From the NCBI GenBank assembly GCA_964405435.1, contig CAYOOD010000004.1, positions 72,484 through 136,483 of the forward strand: DNA of 64,000 nt, written 5' to 3'. A model generated the notes under the pieces. The model was not told where the DNA came from and made no database searches. It worked only from the letters and a program-made list of their open reading frames with translations. Source of the stretch: DVEG01 sp964405435 (GTDB lineage Bacteria > Cyanobacteriota > Cyanobacteriia > Cyanobacteriales > Oscillatoriaceae). A program made the position numbers and the translations under genes. Shown in pieces: positions 1-8,392 of the stretch. Position 1 is the first letter of the stretch. Each line of letters begins with the position of its first letter.

Positions 1-1054
1 CGTCTAGCTTTGGTGGATTCTTACTATCGAAAGTCGTGTTAGTTGGGTTGGGCGGTTGCTCAAACAAACCTACTGGCTCTGACGCTGTTTTTCCTGGCTC
101 CTCGAAAGTCGTGTTAGTTGGGTTGGGCGGTTGCTCAAACAAATCTACTGACTCTGACGCTATTTCTGCCGGCTTCTCGAAAGTCGTGTGAGTTGGGTTT
201 GGCTGGGGCTCAACCCTACCTCCTGTGTTTGTTGGCGGTGAAGTCTCAACGGCAGTGTCAAGGGGGGCGCTACTTTTATTAAAAGAGTCAGGTTCTCGAA
301 ATGGCTGTACAATTTCTGAGTTAAATTTCCCAGTATTTTCGTGCAAGCTAGAGGGCTCTGTCGGTTGGTAACTAGGGCTTATTGCTTCAGATGTTTGTTT
401 GGGTGAGTCGGAAAAATTCTTTTCCTCTAAAAGGGGAGTAGGAGGCAGAGGTGAGGAGGCGAGATTTTTGCTTTTTTCCCCACCTCCCCCTGCCCCCTCC
501 TGAGAGGAAGGGGAAGCGGAGGCATTTTTATTCGCGGCAGGGGTTGGGGGAGAGGGTGCAGGATAGTTTAGCGGGGATTCAACTGAAAAGGTGTCTGTTT
601 CTGAAAGGGGTTGAATAAGATTTTGAAGCGGGGACGTTGTTTCTTCTGTCGGCTGATTTTCGCGATTCTGTGGCAGCGATTCTCCCTGAAAAGCCATAAA
701 ATCGGGGGCTTTTTGGATGGGGGAAACGGCGGCAATTTGTTGGCTGCCAGTTGAGGCGGGATGCGTTGCGGTTTCAGGGGGTTCTGGAAGCGATCGCGTT
801 TCTCCAAAAAATGGGAAATCCTGAAAAGAAGTATCTGGCGGATTGTAGCCCGGTATTTCCTGCGAAAAGAAGGCTGAGGTATCTAGAACTGCTAGGGGAG
901 TTGCTCCCAAAGGAGAGAGGAATTTTGGCGACAGAAATGTCTGTCCCAGCCTTCTGGGAGGAAGCAAGGGGTTTTTCAATCCCAACGGCTCCAAAGGAGT
1001 GATTTCTGCCTCTGGAAAATTGGAAGTGAACCGCGTGTCTGAGGAGTTTGTCAT
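1..1054 (-). CDS. Proline/serine/glutamate-rich repeat protein, C-terminus beyond the window
   Basis: An open frame runs leftward from ATG at 1054-1052 to the window edge with no stop, giving at least 351 residues. An in-frame TAG at 1060-1058 lies just upstream, so this ATG is the first possible ATG. The protein begins MTNSSDTRFTSNF and is rich in P, S, T, E and N, without hydrophobic segments in the visible part. Near the edge it carries 25-residue tandem repeats containing the core EQPPNPTNTTF. It starts 3 bp after the tube gene at 1058-1624 and is probably co-transcribed with it. I recognise no domain. It could be a disordered linker or N-terminal half of a larger eCIS component or cargo. 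The long stop-free frame in repetitive coding sequence makes it a convincing gene; function unknown. Confidence 0.75.
   Translation of the reverse strand, partial: MTNSSDTRFTSNFPEAEITPLEPLGLKNPLLPPRRLGQTFLSPKFLSPLGATPLAVLDTSAFFSQEIPGYNPPDTSFQDFPFFGETRSLPEPPETATHPASTGSQQIAAVSPIQKAPDFMAFQGESLPQNRENQPTEETTSPLQNLIQPLSETDTFSVESPLNYPAPSPPTPAANKNASASPSSQEGAGGGGEKSKNLASSPLPPTPLLEEKNFSDSPKQTSEAISPSYQPTEPSSLHENTGKFNSEIVQPFREPDSFNKSSAPLDTAVETSPPTNTGGRVEPQPNPTHTTFEKPAEIASESVDLFEQPPNPTNTTFEEPGKTASEPVGLFEQPPNPTNTTFDSKNPPKLD
28..215 (-). repeat. 75-bp tandem repeats coding for a 25-residue unit
   Basis: Two full 75-bp units (28-102 and 103-177) and a diverged partial third (178 onward) share the core tcgaaagtcgtgt and gttgggcggttgctc. 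The period is a multiple of three and the frame stays open, so the repeat expands the proline-rich protein by 25 residues per unit. Whether more copies lie left of the window cannot be seen. Confidence 0.85.
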
Positions 1055-1057
1055 TGT

Positions 1058-1624
1058 CTAGTGACTTGAGAAATATCCTAAAGAATCGCGCTTGAGCCCT
1101 GTTGTAGCTCCGCTGCCGCTTCCATGCGTAGAAATTTTGACTCCTTCGCAGGCTAGGGTTAATTCTTCGATCGCAACGGTGTTGGAATTGGCTTGCAATG
1201 ACGGGGCTTTCCAGCCAACCGGTACGGCACCGATGAGCGTCCAGCACTGCATCGTTTCTCCGGCTTGGTTGAAAACTAGAATGTTGACATTTCGGCGCAG
1301 GTTTTTTCCGGGCTTGTCTGCATCTTTGCCTTTGTTTTCGATCAGCTCAGTCAATATCTGACTCACCCAATCGAGAAAGGCGAGATCGTCCGTCAATCCG
1401 CGCTTGAGGGTGATGTCTGAAAATTCGGTTTGCCCCAGAAAAAGCCGCTGTTGGTTGTTGACGCCTCCTTCGGCATAGCGATCGCACTTGATCTTAATCC
1501 CCAAGCCCTGACACTCGGTGAATGACGCCGCAATCTGGCTGTCGATCTCGACATAAAAGCGATTCGCCGTGACGTACTTTAACTCGCGGGTGACTTTGCC
1601 GTTGAGGTTTCGGCCATGATTCAT
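1058..1624 (-). CDS. Contractile injection system tube protein (T4 gp19-like)
   Basis: This 188-residue protein belongs to the phage T4 gp19-like tail tube family, which forms the inner tube of contractile injection systems. The family pattern is visible: a TANRFYVEIDSQ strand near residues 19-30, a central LKRGLTDDLAFLDWV segment (about 93-107) and a late NSNTVAIEELTLACEG strand. It is a third tube homologue in the locus, the others being at 24030 and 24636. It is longer than them, with a Gly/Ser-rich C-terminal tail after residue 168. It overlaps the upstream small gene by four bases (ATGA), so translation is probably coupled. It may be a tube initiator or terminator subunit rather than the bulk tube protein. 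That role is inference; the family call is firm. Confidence 0.88.
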   Translation of the reverse strand: MNHGRNLNGKVTRELKYVTANRFYVEIDSQIAASFTECQGLGIKIKCDRYAEGGVNNQQRLFLGQTEFSDITLKRGLTDDLAFLDWVSQILTELIENKGKDADKPGKNLRRNVNILVFNQAGETMQCWTLIGAVPVGWKAPSLQANSNTVAIEELTLACEGVKISTHGSGSGATTGLKRDSLGYFSSH

Positions 1625-1914
1625 TGCAAAAACCCTCCACAGTGCCGGCTGCGTTCTCGCTGGCGGTGCAAGTCTTCGAGCATCAGTTCGCAGACGCGAT
1701 CGCAGAGCTGCCGCATTAGCAAAGGATCGCCGCGCACCTTGCTGGCTAGTTTGGCGATCGCTGATAGTTCTTCTGGCTGGCAGTGACTCTGAACTGCTGC
1801 ACTAGCGGCATACCCTGCTGGGGCAGAGGCATCGCCAATGGGTTTCAGCGACGGCTCTATTGGCAGGGTAGGAGTGGCTTTTTCTGACGTTTTCCCGGCA
1901 GACTCTGCGCCCAT
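1621..1914 (-). CDS. Small eCIS-associated protein
   Basis: Small protein of 97 residues from ATG at 1914; an upstream in-frame TTG at 1920 is less likely. The N-terminal half is a low-complexity Ala/Pro/Ser/Lys linker. The C-terminal half is a charged helix containing DPLLMRQLCDRVCELMLEDL and RQRERSR. Short proteins with such a C-terminal helix usually sit beside the tube gene in contractile injection loci, but I cannot assign a named family. The stop codon overlaps the start of the downstream tube gene (ATGA), which supports it as a real, co-translated gene. It could be an adaptor between tube and baseplate or an assembly factor; function not known. Confidence 0.65.
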   Translation of the reverse strand: MGAESAGKTSEKATPTLPIEPSLKPIGDASAPAGYAASAAVQSHCQPEELSAIAKLASKVRGDPLLMRQLCDRVCELMLEDLHRQRERSRHCGGFLQ

Positions 1915-2000
1915 TTTCAACCCTAAAAACTACTTTTCATTTTAGAGTTGCGGCGATCGCAAGAACACTAGCCAAAGGTCGAATGGTTGCCCGATCGCCC

Positions 2001-4370
2001 TCAGTTGCGCTTTGTAGAATACAGCGGCACGAGCCCGGTTTTGCTCAGCAATTGCTGACCTTCCTCGGTTCTCAGCATTTCTGCAAATTTTATCCCTGCA
2101 GGCGGGCGGCTGTTATCTCTGGGATAGACGGCGGCGATCGCGTATCCCAAAGGATAGCGTCCTGTTGTAAAAACTTCGCGATCGGGGCGGTAACTCCCTT
2201 TATCATTGCACAAGTCTGTTGTCGGATCGACGGGCTTGCCGCTATCTTGAACTAACACCTGAACGGGCGCTTTTTCTCCCTCGATTAAAGCGAGGGGATA
2301 AACCGAACATTGCCCGAAAACTTGGCTGAGCGGCGCAAAAGCGATCGCTCCTGTTCCATCCCGCTCAAAGTCTTGTATCACTTTTCGCAACAGGGGAAAC
2401 GCAGACAACTGCACGATTTCCGAACCCTGCGAAATTTTATAAAAAGAGTCGCTCTGTTCTTCTTTTTTCCACAAAGTTCTAAAGCGCCGGATATATCGGT
2501 CTTCTTGGAGTACGCGCTGCTCGAATATTTTTACCGCCTCGCTATCGGTAGGAATGTAAAGTTTTACGGGCAAATCTGGCCCGCCGATTTGCTTCCAATT
2601 TTCCACCTCGCCTGTATAAAGCTTGCGCAGGGTTTCAAAACTTATCTCTCCTTTCAAAGCTTGGGGCAGACCTTTTTCTCTTTGGGAATAGCTAAACGGG
2701 ACAAAGGCGACGATGCCATCGTAGGCAAATTCTTTATATCCCAAATCGGGAGACAATCCGATCGCTAAACTGCTGACGGCAAAATCGGTTAATTCTAACC
2801 GGACTTTTGCGATCGCGTCTTCCCCGGAGGCTTCCGGTTGGTAATTCAACTGCAATTTCGGCTGGCGTTCAATCAGTTCTTGTTCGAGCGTAGAACCTCT
2901 CGCGATTAGATTTTCTTGCGTGAGAACGTAACTCCAGGTTCCCTCGCGATCGCCCCCATAAGTAAAGCTCCCGGCTGGAACGCCCGCAACCTCTTTGATG
3001 CAGCAGAGCAAAAGATCGTCCCCAGCACTTTCACTCGCTTGAGGTTTGGAAAGGAGAAGCCAAATCAGCGCCCCCAATAGCGCGAAACTCAGCCCCCACA
3101 ATAGCCAAAAAATCGGACGAGGGCTCTTGACTTTTTCCTCGGTTTCTGGTAATTTTTGTAAAAAAGTTCCGGCGATTGCCGGTTGGAGCGGTAGTTTCAA
3201 CAACGCTTGACGCGCGGCTTCCGCACTTTCAAACGGAAGGCTCAATCCGAGCAATTTCAGGATGAATCCCTGGAGAGGAAAATCTACAGGCGGCCACTGC
3301 TGTTCGTCTTGGGGATTGAGGGGTTCGCCGGAAACGGGGTGTACCGTGCCGCCCGCGAGCAGGTAGAAGCTGAGATATCCTAAATCAACTAAATCTCTGG
3401 CGGGTGAAGGGTTGGGAATTTCTGCGAGTGAAGGGTCAAACAAGCGCTCCCACAAAGCCAAATCGCAGAGGTAAATAAATGAGTTTTCGGGGTCGATTAA
3501 CAAGCTATTGAGTGCGAGATTGCCGTGGGCAATTCCGTGCTGGACGTGCCCGGAAGGGAGGCGAAATTTTTGAGTGTGCAGAAATTCGAGGGTTTGCAGC
3601 ACTTGATTGAGGACGAAGCGGACTTGCTGAGGCGTCATCGCTCCGTTAATCGCCAGATATTCGCGCAAGGTGGGGAAGAGTTCCCGATCGCCTCTCGTGA
3701 CGAGATAGCAGCGTTCCTCGTTGCGATCGGCGATCGCATCCCAGGGCTGAATCAAGCGAAAATCCTGCACTCTCCCGTCGGCTAAATTGACGCCCGCCAC
3801 GCGCTCAAAAGTTTGCTGGCGCTGGCTGATTTCTTCTGAGTTGAAATAGCGTTCGGGCAGCAGGTATTCTTTAATCACAACCCGCCGGCTGTCAGAAACT
3901 CGAACCCCCGCGTAGATCCGCCCCATACCGCGACGCTTGATAAAAGTTTCCAGGCGATATCTGCCGCGACTGCCCAGGATTTCAGCCTTGGCGGGTAATG
4001 TAGCGGGAAACCCGCATTCCTGACAATATTTTTCAGGGTGTTGCGGGTCAATTTGTCGAGCGCGATCGCAGCTTAAAGGGTCGCCACTGGTGCAGGGATA
4101 CTTCCTGTAAAGCGATTCGATTTCTGACGGGAGCTTTTTAGGTTCTGAAATTTCAGGGGTTGGAGCGATCGCTGCTTCCTCTTCTAGGGCTTCCTCGCGC
4201 CTGAACTCCTCAATCAAAGGAAATAGCCAGCGCAAGGAAGAAGGAATAAAACTTTCCAGCCTAGCCCGGAAGTTACTTTTGAGGAAGCGCTCTCGACTGG
4301 CTGCCTCGCTGCTTGCTCGTTTTGAGGCTTCCTCAAAAATTTTTTTGCCAAGATTCTTTTTTTTAGGCAT
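2001..4370 (-). CDS. Membrane-anchored pseudokinase fused to a PstS-like binding domain
   Basis: About 789 residues from ATG at 4370; an alternative ATG at 4385 adds five residues and overlaps the upstream HEAT gene. Numbering from the longer form: a Cys-containing segment (C98, C106, C121, C124) resembling the zinc-ribbon start of cyanobacterial Ser/Thr kinases, then a kinase-like domain (about 140-400). It keeps the VVIKE lysine (K172), but the catalytic loop reads HGNLALNSL with Asn in place of the catalytic Asp, and DFG is degraded to DLA. One membrane helix follows at about 424-446. Residues 455-794 resemble PstS-type phosphate-binding proteins (segments AYDGIVAFVPFS and LYTGEVENWKQIGG). 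I infer a signalling or ligand-sensing pseudokinase spanning a membrane. It lies in the eCIS minus-strand cluster. Confidence 0.75.
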   Translation of the reverse strand: MPKKKNLGKKIFEEASKRASSEAASRERFLKSNFRARLESFIPSSLRWLFPLIEEFRREEALEEEAAIAPTPEISEPKKLPSEIESLYRKYPCTSGDPLSCDRARQIDPQHPEKYCQECGFPATLPAKAEILGSRGRYRLETFIKRRGMGRIYAGVRVSDSRRVVIKEYLLPERYFNSEEISQRQQTFERVAGVNLADGRVQDFRLIQPWDAIADRNEERCYLVTRGDRELFPTLREYLAINGAMTPQQVRFVLNQVLQTLEFLHTQKFRLPSGHVQHGIAHGNLALNSLLIDPENSFIYLCDLALWERLFDPSLAEIPNPSPARDLVDLGYLSFYLLAGGTVHPVSGEPLNPQDEQQWPPVDFPLQGFILKLLGLSLPFESAEAARQALLKLPLQPAIAGTFLQKLPETEEKVKSPRPIFWLLWGLSFALLGALIWLLLSKPQASESAGDDLLLCCIKEVAGVPAGSFTYGGDREGTWSYVLTQENLIARGSTLEQELIERQPKLQLNYQPEASGEDAIAKVRLELTDFAVSSLAIGLSPDLGYKEFAYDGIVAFVPFSYSQREKGLPQALKGEISFETLRKLYTGEVENWKQIGGPDLPVKLYIPTDSEAVKIFEQRVLQEDRYIRRFRTLWKKEEQSDSFYKISQGSEIVQLSAFPLLRKVIQDFERDGTGAIAFAPLSQVFGQCSVYPLALIEGEKAPVQVLVQDSGKPVDPTTDLCNDKGSYRPDREVFTTGRYPLGYAIAAVYPRDNSRPPAGIKFAEMLRTEEGQQLLSKTGLVPLYSTKRN

Positions 4371-4375
4371 ATTTC

Positions 4376-5080
4376 TCACTCGCATTCACGCTCAGTTTCC
4401 GCGCTGTTATCGAGCAGGCTTTGCGCTAACTCGCGGACTGATGAGTCAGGATCTTTCAGCGCAGCTTGTAGGGCTGGAATGGCACGGGGATCGTCGGTAA
4501 GGGCGATCGCGGAAAGGGCATCGCGTCGCAACATTGCCTCAGAATCCGACGCCGCCCGGATGAGATTTCCCACCGGATCGATCGCGTGTTCGCCAATCGT
4601 TTCTCCGGCAAAAGGAAGAAAAGCAGGCAGCACGGCGATCGCTTCCATGCGGTTAGAAGGAAAAGGAGATGCCAGCGCTTCCATCACCCGCCCGTATCCT
4701 GACGGTTCGCCCAGCAGAGCCAGCGCTCTAGCAGCTCTGAGCGGAGCATCCTCAAACAATTCCCCTTTGAGTTCGGCGCGCAGGAGGGGTTTGGCTTCCT
4801 CCGGCTTGCCCGAACGCGCCAGCGCCAGCGCCGCTTCGACGCGCACCCGCGCCGAGTCATCTTTCACAGCCCGCTGCAGCACGTCTGCGGCAGACGCATC
4901 GGCGGCGTATCCCAGCAGAAACGCGGCTTCAGCGCGTACAGAAACCTCCGGCGATCGCAGGGCTTTGGCGAGCCCCGAGGCGTCGAGCCCGTAGCCGAGT
5001 GACTGAAGCCGCCGCCGCGACGAGATGGCTCGCGCGTCGTCTTCGCGTCGGGAGGGAAGGGAGTGACAAACCTGTGACAT
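4376..5080 (-). CDS. HEAT-repeat protein (PBS-lyase type)
   Basis: Predicted 234-residue all-helical repeat protein. Repeats of the form SVRAEAAFLLGYA, RVRVEAALALARSG and LRRDALSAIALT recur every 30-35 residues, matching HEAT/PBS-lyase-like repeats used for protein-protein contacts. The start is uncertain. ATG at 5080 (MSQVCHSLPS) begins shortly before the repeats but lacks a clear ribosome binding site. An ATG at 5161 would add 27 residues of non-repeat sequence and overlap the previous gene. The gene lies between a cargo-like gene and the pseudokinase gene on the same strand, so it may act as a scaffold or chaperone for one of them. That is inference from position. Confidence 0.75.
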   Translation of the reverse strand: MSQVCHSLPSRREDDARAISSRRRLQSLGYGLDASGLAKALRSPEVSVRAEAAFLLGYAADASAADVLQRAVKDDSARVRVEAALALARSGKPEEAKPLLRAELKGELFEDAPLRAARALALLGEPSGYGRVMEALASPFPSNRMEAIAVLPAFLPFAGETIGEHAIDPVGNLIRAASDSEAMLRRDALSAIALTDDPRAIPALQAALKDPDSSVRELAQSLLDNSAETERECE

Positions 5081-5151
5081 GGTTGGAGTAACCGAGATAA
5101 AGGGATTTGGCGGGAAAAAAAAATACACGCGCCTCCTTGGAGCGATCGCCC

Positions 5152-6972
5152 TTAGCGCCATTTTTCCGATCGCGCCCGTGCCTTCACGTCAGCGACGCGC
5201 TTCTGGTAAGAAGCCTTGCCGTCAGCATAGGCGCGCCCCTCGCCGCCAATTCCGACGCTGTGATAGTACGCCCAGCCGTCAGCTTCTACATCGCTGCGCA
5301 CCTTCTCCAACAGGCGAGCCAGCTCAGTCACGATGCTGAATCGGCGGCGAATCTCAGCAAACATGCCCGATCCCGCAGGAACCGCGATCGCCTGCTTGTT
5401 GAGCCACGCCTGCGCCGCTGGCAGGTAAAGTTTCGCGCGATCGATGTCATCCTTGGCGTGGAACTGCTCGTGACGCTCGGTGATATCTTGCGCCCAATAA
5501 GTCGCGCGAGTCGGGCGTCCTGTTGAGTCCGGCTTCAGATCCTTAGCGATATCCTTCCAAGTAGCGGCGGTGACGGCGGCATCTGCCGCTCCCGATACGT
5601 TGGTGCGCCCCAAATCTCGAGTATCCCACTTGCAGTCCACGAAAATGCGTGCATTGACGTTCACCGCGCCCGGGGCAGTCGTCCAACTGATGCTGTCTGC
5701 GCTGTACGTCGCCAGCTCCTCGCCGAAGGCACCCGCAGAAACCGTCACGCCGCCCCGGCTGACGTTGGAGCCAAAAGCCAAGGTGCTGCTCACCGCATCT
5801 GCTTTCGATCGCCCGCTTTCTTGCGCTCCCTCGTCTTGCGCAGAAGCCAGCGAGAGCTGAGCATTCACCTGCAGCGGCACTGACTCGGCACTCGCTCCTG
5901 TATCGCCGCCGGATTTCCCGAGGGATTCCCCCGCGATCGGATCGAGAGTGCCGCTCTGGGGCGCGATCGCTTCATTCGCCGATTCTGGCGCTTCCTGCCG
6001 CTGCACGGAATCGCTGCCGAGCTTCCTCGAATAACCCGTCTGCTGCACGGAATGAATCAACTCGTGCAGTGTCAAGTGTGAAATAGCAGGAGACTCCCCA
6101 GCACCGTAATAAATATCGCGCCCGTGGGTAAATGCCCGAGCGCCCAATTCCCGATTCATCTGAACCGCTTCGCTGTCGGCGTGTACCCGCACGTCGCCCA
6201 AATCGACTCCCAAACGAGGCTCGACAAACGCGCGCACCTCATCGGGTAAAGGGCTGCCGCCGCCCTTGCTGCGGCTGAGTTTACTTTCGATATCGCTGCC
6301 TGCATTAAACCTGCCATCTGTTGCAGAGGGCGATCGCTTGGCTTGTAAAGATTCCTCCTCCTGCTCCGGTGCTCCGTCGCGCTTGGCTTGTAAAGATTCC
6401 TCCTCCTGCTCCGGTGCTCCGTCGCGCTTGGCTTGTAGCGATTCCTCCTCCTCCTGCTCCGGTGCTCCGTCGCGCTTGGCTTGTAAAGATTCTTCCTCCT
6501 GCTCCGGTGCAGCATCGCGCTTGGCTTGTAGCGATTCTTCCTCCTCTTGAGGTGCAGCATCGCGCTGAATGAGTGGAGTAATGGAAGCGGCGAGGGGCTT
6601 GGCTTGCACCTGTTCCTCTTCCTCGGGTGCCGTTGCCCGCTGAATTGGCGGCTGACTGGCAGGTGCAGACATGCTCATCACCTGCTCCGCCACGCGATCG
6701 GCTTCTTGCTCGTATTTGTCCCCCGGCGCGCCGACAACCAGTTTAGTTTGAATTGTCCCTGGCGAGCTTACCTGTACCTGCCCGAAGTTGTGCCCAAAAC
6801 GAGCGGCTCTGTCAATTTGCGCCTGCAAATCCGGCGTTTCCTGTTCTTGAGGCGGCACGACAGCGCGATCGCCCGCATCCTTGAAAGGGCGCGATCGCGG
6901 CAAATTATTCTCTACTGATGCAGTCGGAGAATGACTTCGAGTTTTTCTCTGAATTCGCTGTCCCGCGTACAT
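5152..6972 (-). CDS. DUF4157 eCIS cargo protein with two zincin motifs
   Basis: A 606-residue putative injected cargo. The N-terminus carries LQAQIDRAARFGHNFGQVQV (about 49-68), a motif shared with the two other cargo genes here. VGAPGDKYEQEADRVA (about 80-95) is the usual prelude to DUF4157. Residues 135-213 hold five Glu-rich repeats of 15-16 residues (APEQEEESLQAKR). The DUF4157 domain, frequent in eCIS cargo, is at about 235-315 with RVHADSEAV and the metal-site motif HELIH (303-307). A separate C-terminal domain contains a second HExxH, HEQFH (501-505), suggesting a metallopeptidase-like effector. The gene has its own 215-bp upstream gap after a terminator at 7188-7216. Enzymatic activity is not shown by sequence alone. 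Confidence 0.85.
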   Translation of the reverse strand: MYAGQRIQRKTRSHSPTASVENNLPRSRPFKDAGDRAVVPPQEQETPDLQAQIDRAARFGHNFGQVQVSSPGTIQTKLVVGAPGDKYEQEADRVAEQVMSMSAPASQPPIQRATAPEEEEQVQAKPLAASITPLIQRDAAPQEEEESLQAKRDAAPEQEEESLQAKRDGAPEQEEEESLQAKRDGAPEQEEESLQAKRDGAPEQEEESLQAKRSPSATDGRFNAGSDIESKLSRSKGGGSPLPDEVRAFVEPRLGVDLGDVRVHADSEAVQMNRELGARAFTHGRDIYYGAGESPAISHLTLHELIHSVQQTGYSRKLGSDSVQRQEAPESANEAIAPQSGTLDPIAGESLGKSGGDTGASAESVPLQVNAQLSLASAQDEGAQESGRSKADAVSSTLAFGSNVSRGGVTVSAGAFGEELATYSADSISWTTAPGAVNVNARIFVDCKWDTRDLGRTNVSGAADAAVTAATWKDIAKDLKPDSTGRPTRATYWAQDITERHEQFHAKDDIDRAKLYLPAAQAWLNKQAIAVPAGSGMFAEIRRRFSIVTELARLLEKVRSDVEADGWAYYHSVGIGGEGRAYADGKASYQKRVADVKARARSEKWR

Positions 6973-7187
6973 TGGCTCAGCCCTCCTTCTGTTACTCGTG
7001 CTGCCGGCGCGCCCGTTGCTTTTTTGTTAAAGATTTCGTGTAAAATTTTTTGGAGTCGATCGTTACTTTTTCGCCGAAACAGCGATCGCCGCCTAGCGTT
7101 GTAATTTCTATTTAGCACGACAAGCGATCGAACGCCTTTAGACCAAAGTCGAAAATCACTTCAGCCTACCTCGCGCAGCTTTTAAGC

Positions 7188-7216
7188 AAAAATACCCGCT
7201 CCAGCAGTGGCGGGTA
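7188..7216 (-). terminator. Rho-independent terminator after the YbjN-domain gene
   Basis: On the minus strand TACCCGC pairs with GCGGGTA around a 10-base loop (arms 7210-7216 and 7193-7199) and is followed directly by five T. It sits 13 bp after the stop of the gene ending at 7229 and separates the cargo/YbjN unit from the next cargo gene. Confidence 0.8.
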
Positions 7217-7228
7217 AACTCAGCCCTA

Positions 7229-8341
7229 TCAGGTTTCGATTTGAGCGATCGCCTCAGAGGGCGAGACATCGCCGTAGATAACAGACATAATCCCCGGCAA
7301 GTAGTCATCCATCACTGTCACGTTAGTATAAACCAACTGTTTTATGAGGGAAAAACTCAGGCGATCGCCCTCTACATCAATGCTAGTTTTGTAGCGAATT
7401 TCTCCATCTTCAAAATCCATTTCAAAATTGCCAAGAATCGCGTTATAATTCGCTCGCGTTATAAATTCTGCCACAGCCAGCCGCTTGTTTTCAGGTGCGT
7501 TAACCGGACAAATTGAATAAAAAACAAATTGTTGTTGTTCCTCTCGCGCCTTCGCGTAACAAGTCCACTTTCCACTCTCTCCCTGAAAAACCATTTGTAA
7601 AATCGGCTTGCCTTGACTGTGGTAAAATGGCCATTCGTCCGCTTGGAAGAAATTAACCATTTCCTCAAAAATCTGCGAACCGGAAGTTTCAGGCGGGCTG
7701 AATTCGTCCAGATTAACATCAGCTAATTTCGCAACAAAATCAGTCAGCCCTTCAAGCATTTTTTCAGCAGAATTCTGAGTTCGCGCCGTCAAATTGGTTT
7801 CAGCCCAATCTTTAAAAAAATTCGCGATCGCATTAGAAATTTCTTCCCCGATAGCAGAGTCTCCCCGCCCCAAACGAGCGATCGCGGCTGGATTGAGATA
7901 ATCCCAGAGCGTGCGGTAGCCGATTTCCTCCGACTCCTGCGACTGCTTGACAGACAGCGCCAACCAACTTGCTTCAGACAGCAGCGGATTTTCGGGTTGC
8001 TCTTGGCTGAGAGATAAAATATACGCTGCCGCCCCGTCAATATTGGCGGCGAATTCTGCCAGACGCGGCAGCAAATCCAGTTTGAGACTGGTTGCGATTT
8101 CGATATCCCTTTCCGGGAGGAATTCCCCCGCAGAAAACGAGCCGCGCACTTCCGGGTTGAGGTTGAATAATGCCTCAGTATCGATGCGCTGGTAGAGTTC
8201 AGAATTTACCTGAAAAGTAAGGCGGCACTCCATGAGTTCGCCGTCTTGTTGAGAGAGGGAGAGAGTGCCGGCGCGAACAGTTAGGGGAGATGGGGACGAG
8301 TCGCGCAGGATTAAATCGCTGTTGAATTGATAGTTTTTCAT
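7229..8341 (-). CDS. YbjN-domain protein
   Basis: A 370-residue soluble protein with ATG at 8341. The C-terminal third (about 240-365) has the YbjN-type pattern: FFQADEWPFYH, QMVFQGESGKWTCYAKA, then a late stretch NVTVMDDYLPGIMSVIYG. Known YbjN-family proteins include chaperone-like folds related to type III secretion chaperones. The N-terminal two thirds contain beta-rich and helical sequence that I do not recognise. The gene follows the 1429-residue cargo gene by 51 bp and ends at a terminator, so the two form one unit. A cargo chaperone role is a reasonable inference from that pairing and the fold relationship, not something the sequence proves. Confidence 0.7.
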   Translation of the reverse strand: MKNYQFNSDLILRDSSPSPLTVRAGTLSLSQQDGELMECRLTFQVNSELYQRIDTEALFNLNPEVRGSFSAGEFLPERDIEIATSLKLDLLPRLAEFAANIDGAAAYILSLSQEQPENPLLSEASWLALSVKQSQESEEIGYRTLWDYLNPAAIARLGRGDSAIGEEISNAIANFFKDWAETNLTARTQNSAEKMLEGLTDFVAKLADVNLDEFSPPETSGSQIFEEMVNFFQADEWPFYHSQGKPILQMVFQGESGKWTCYAKAREEQQQFVFYSICPVNAPENKRLAVAEFITRANYNAILGNFEMDFEDGEIRYKTSIDVEGDRLSFSLIKQLVYTNVTVMDDYLPGIMSVIYGDVSPSEAIAQIET

Positions 8342-8392
8342 CGGAGCGATCGGTTAAATTTACCTACAGCCAGTATTAGGCAATTTTGACTT

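Noticed and set aside
774..1247. 157-codon minus-strand frame
   Set aside because: It overlaps both the tube gene and the repeat-protein gene in a third frame and has no coherent composition.
6156..6572. Repetitive frames on both strands over the cargo repeats
   Set aside because: They are shadows of the Glu-rich repeats in the DUF4157 cargo gene.
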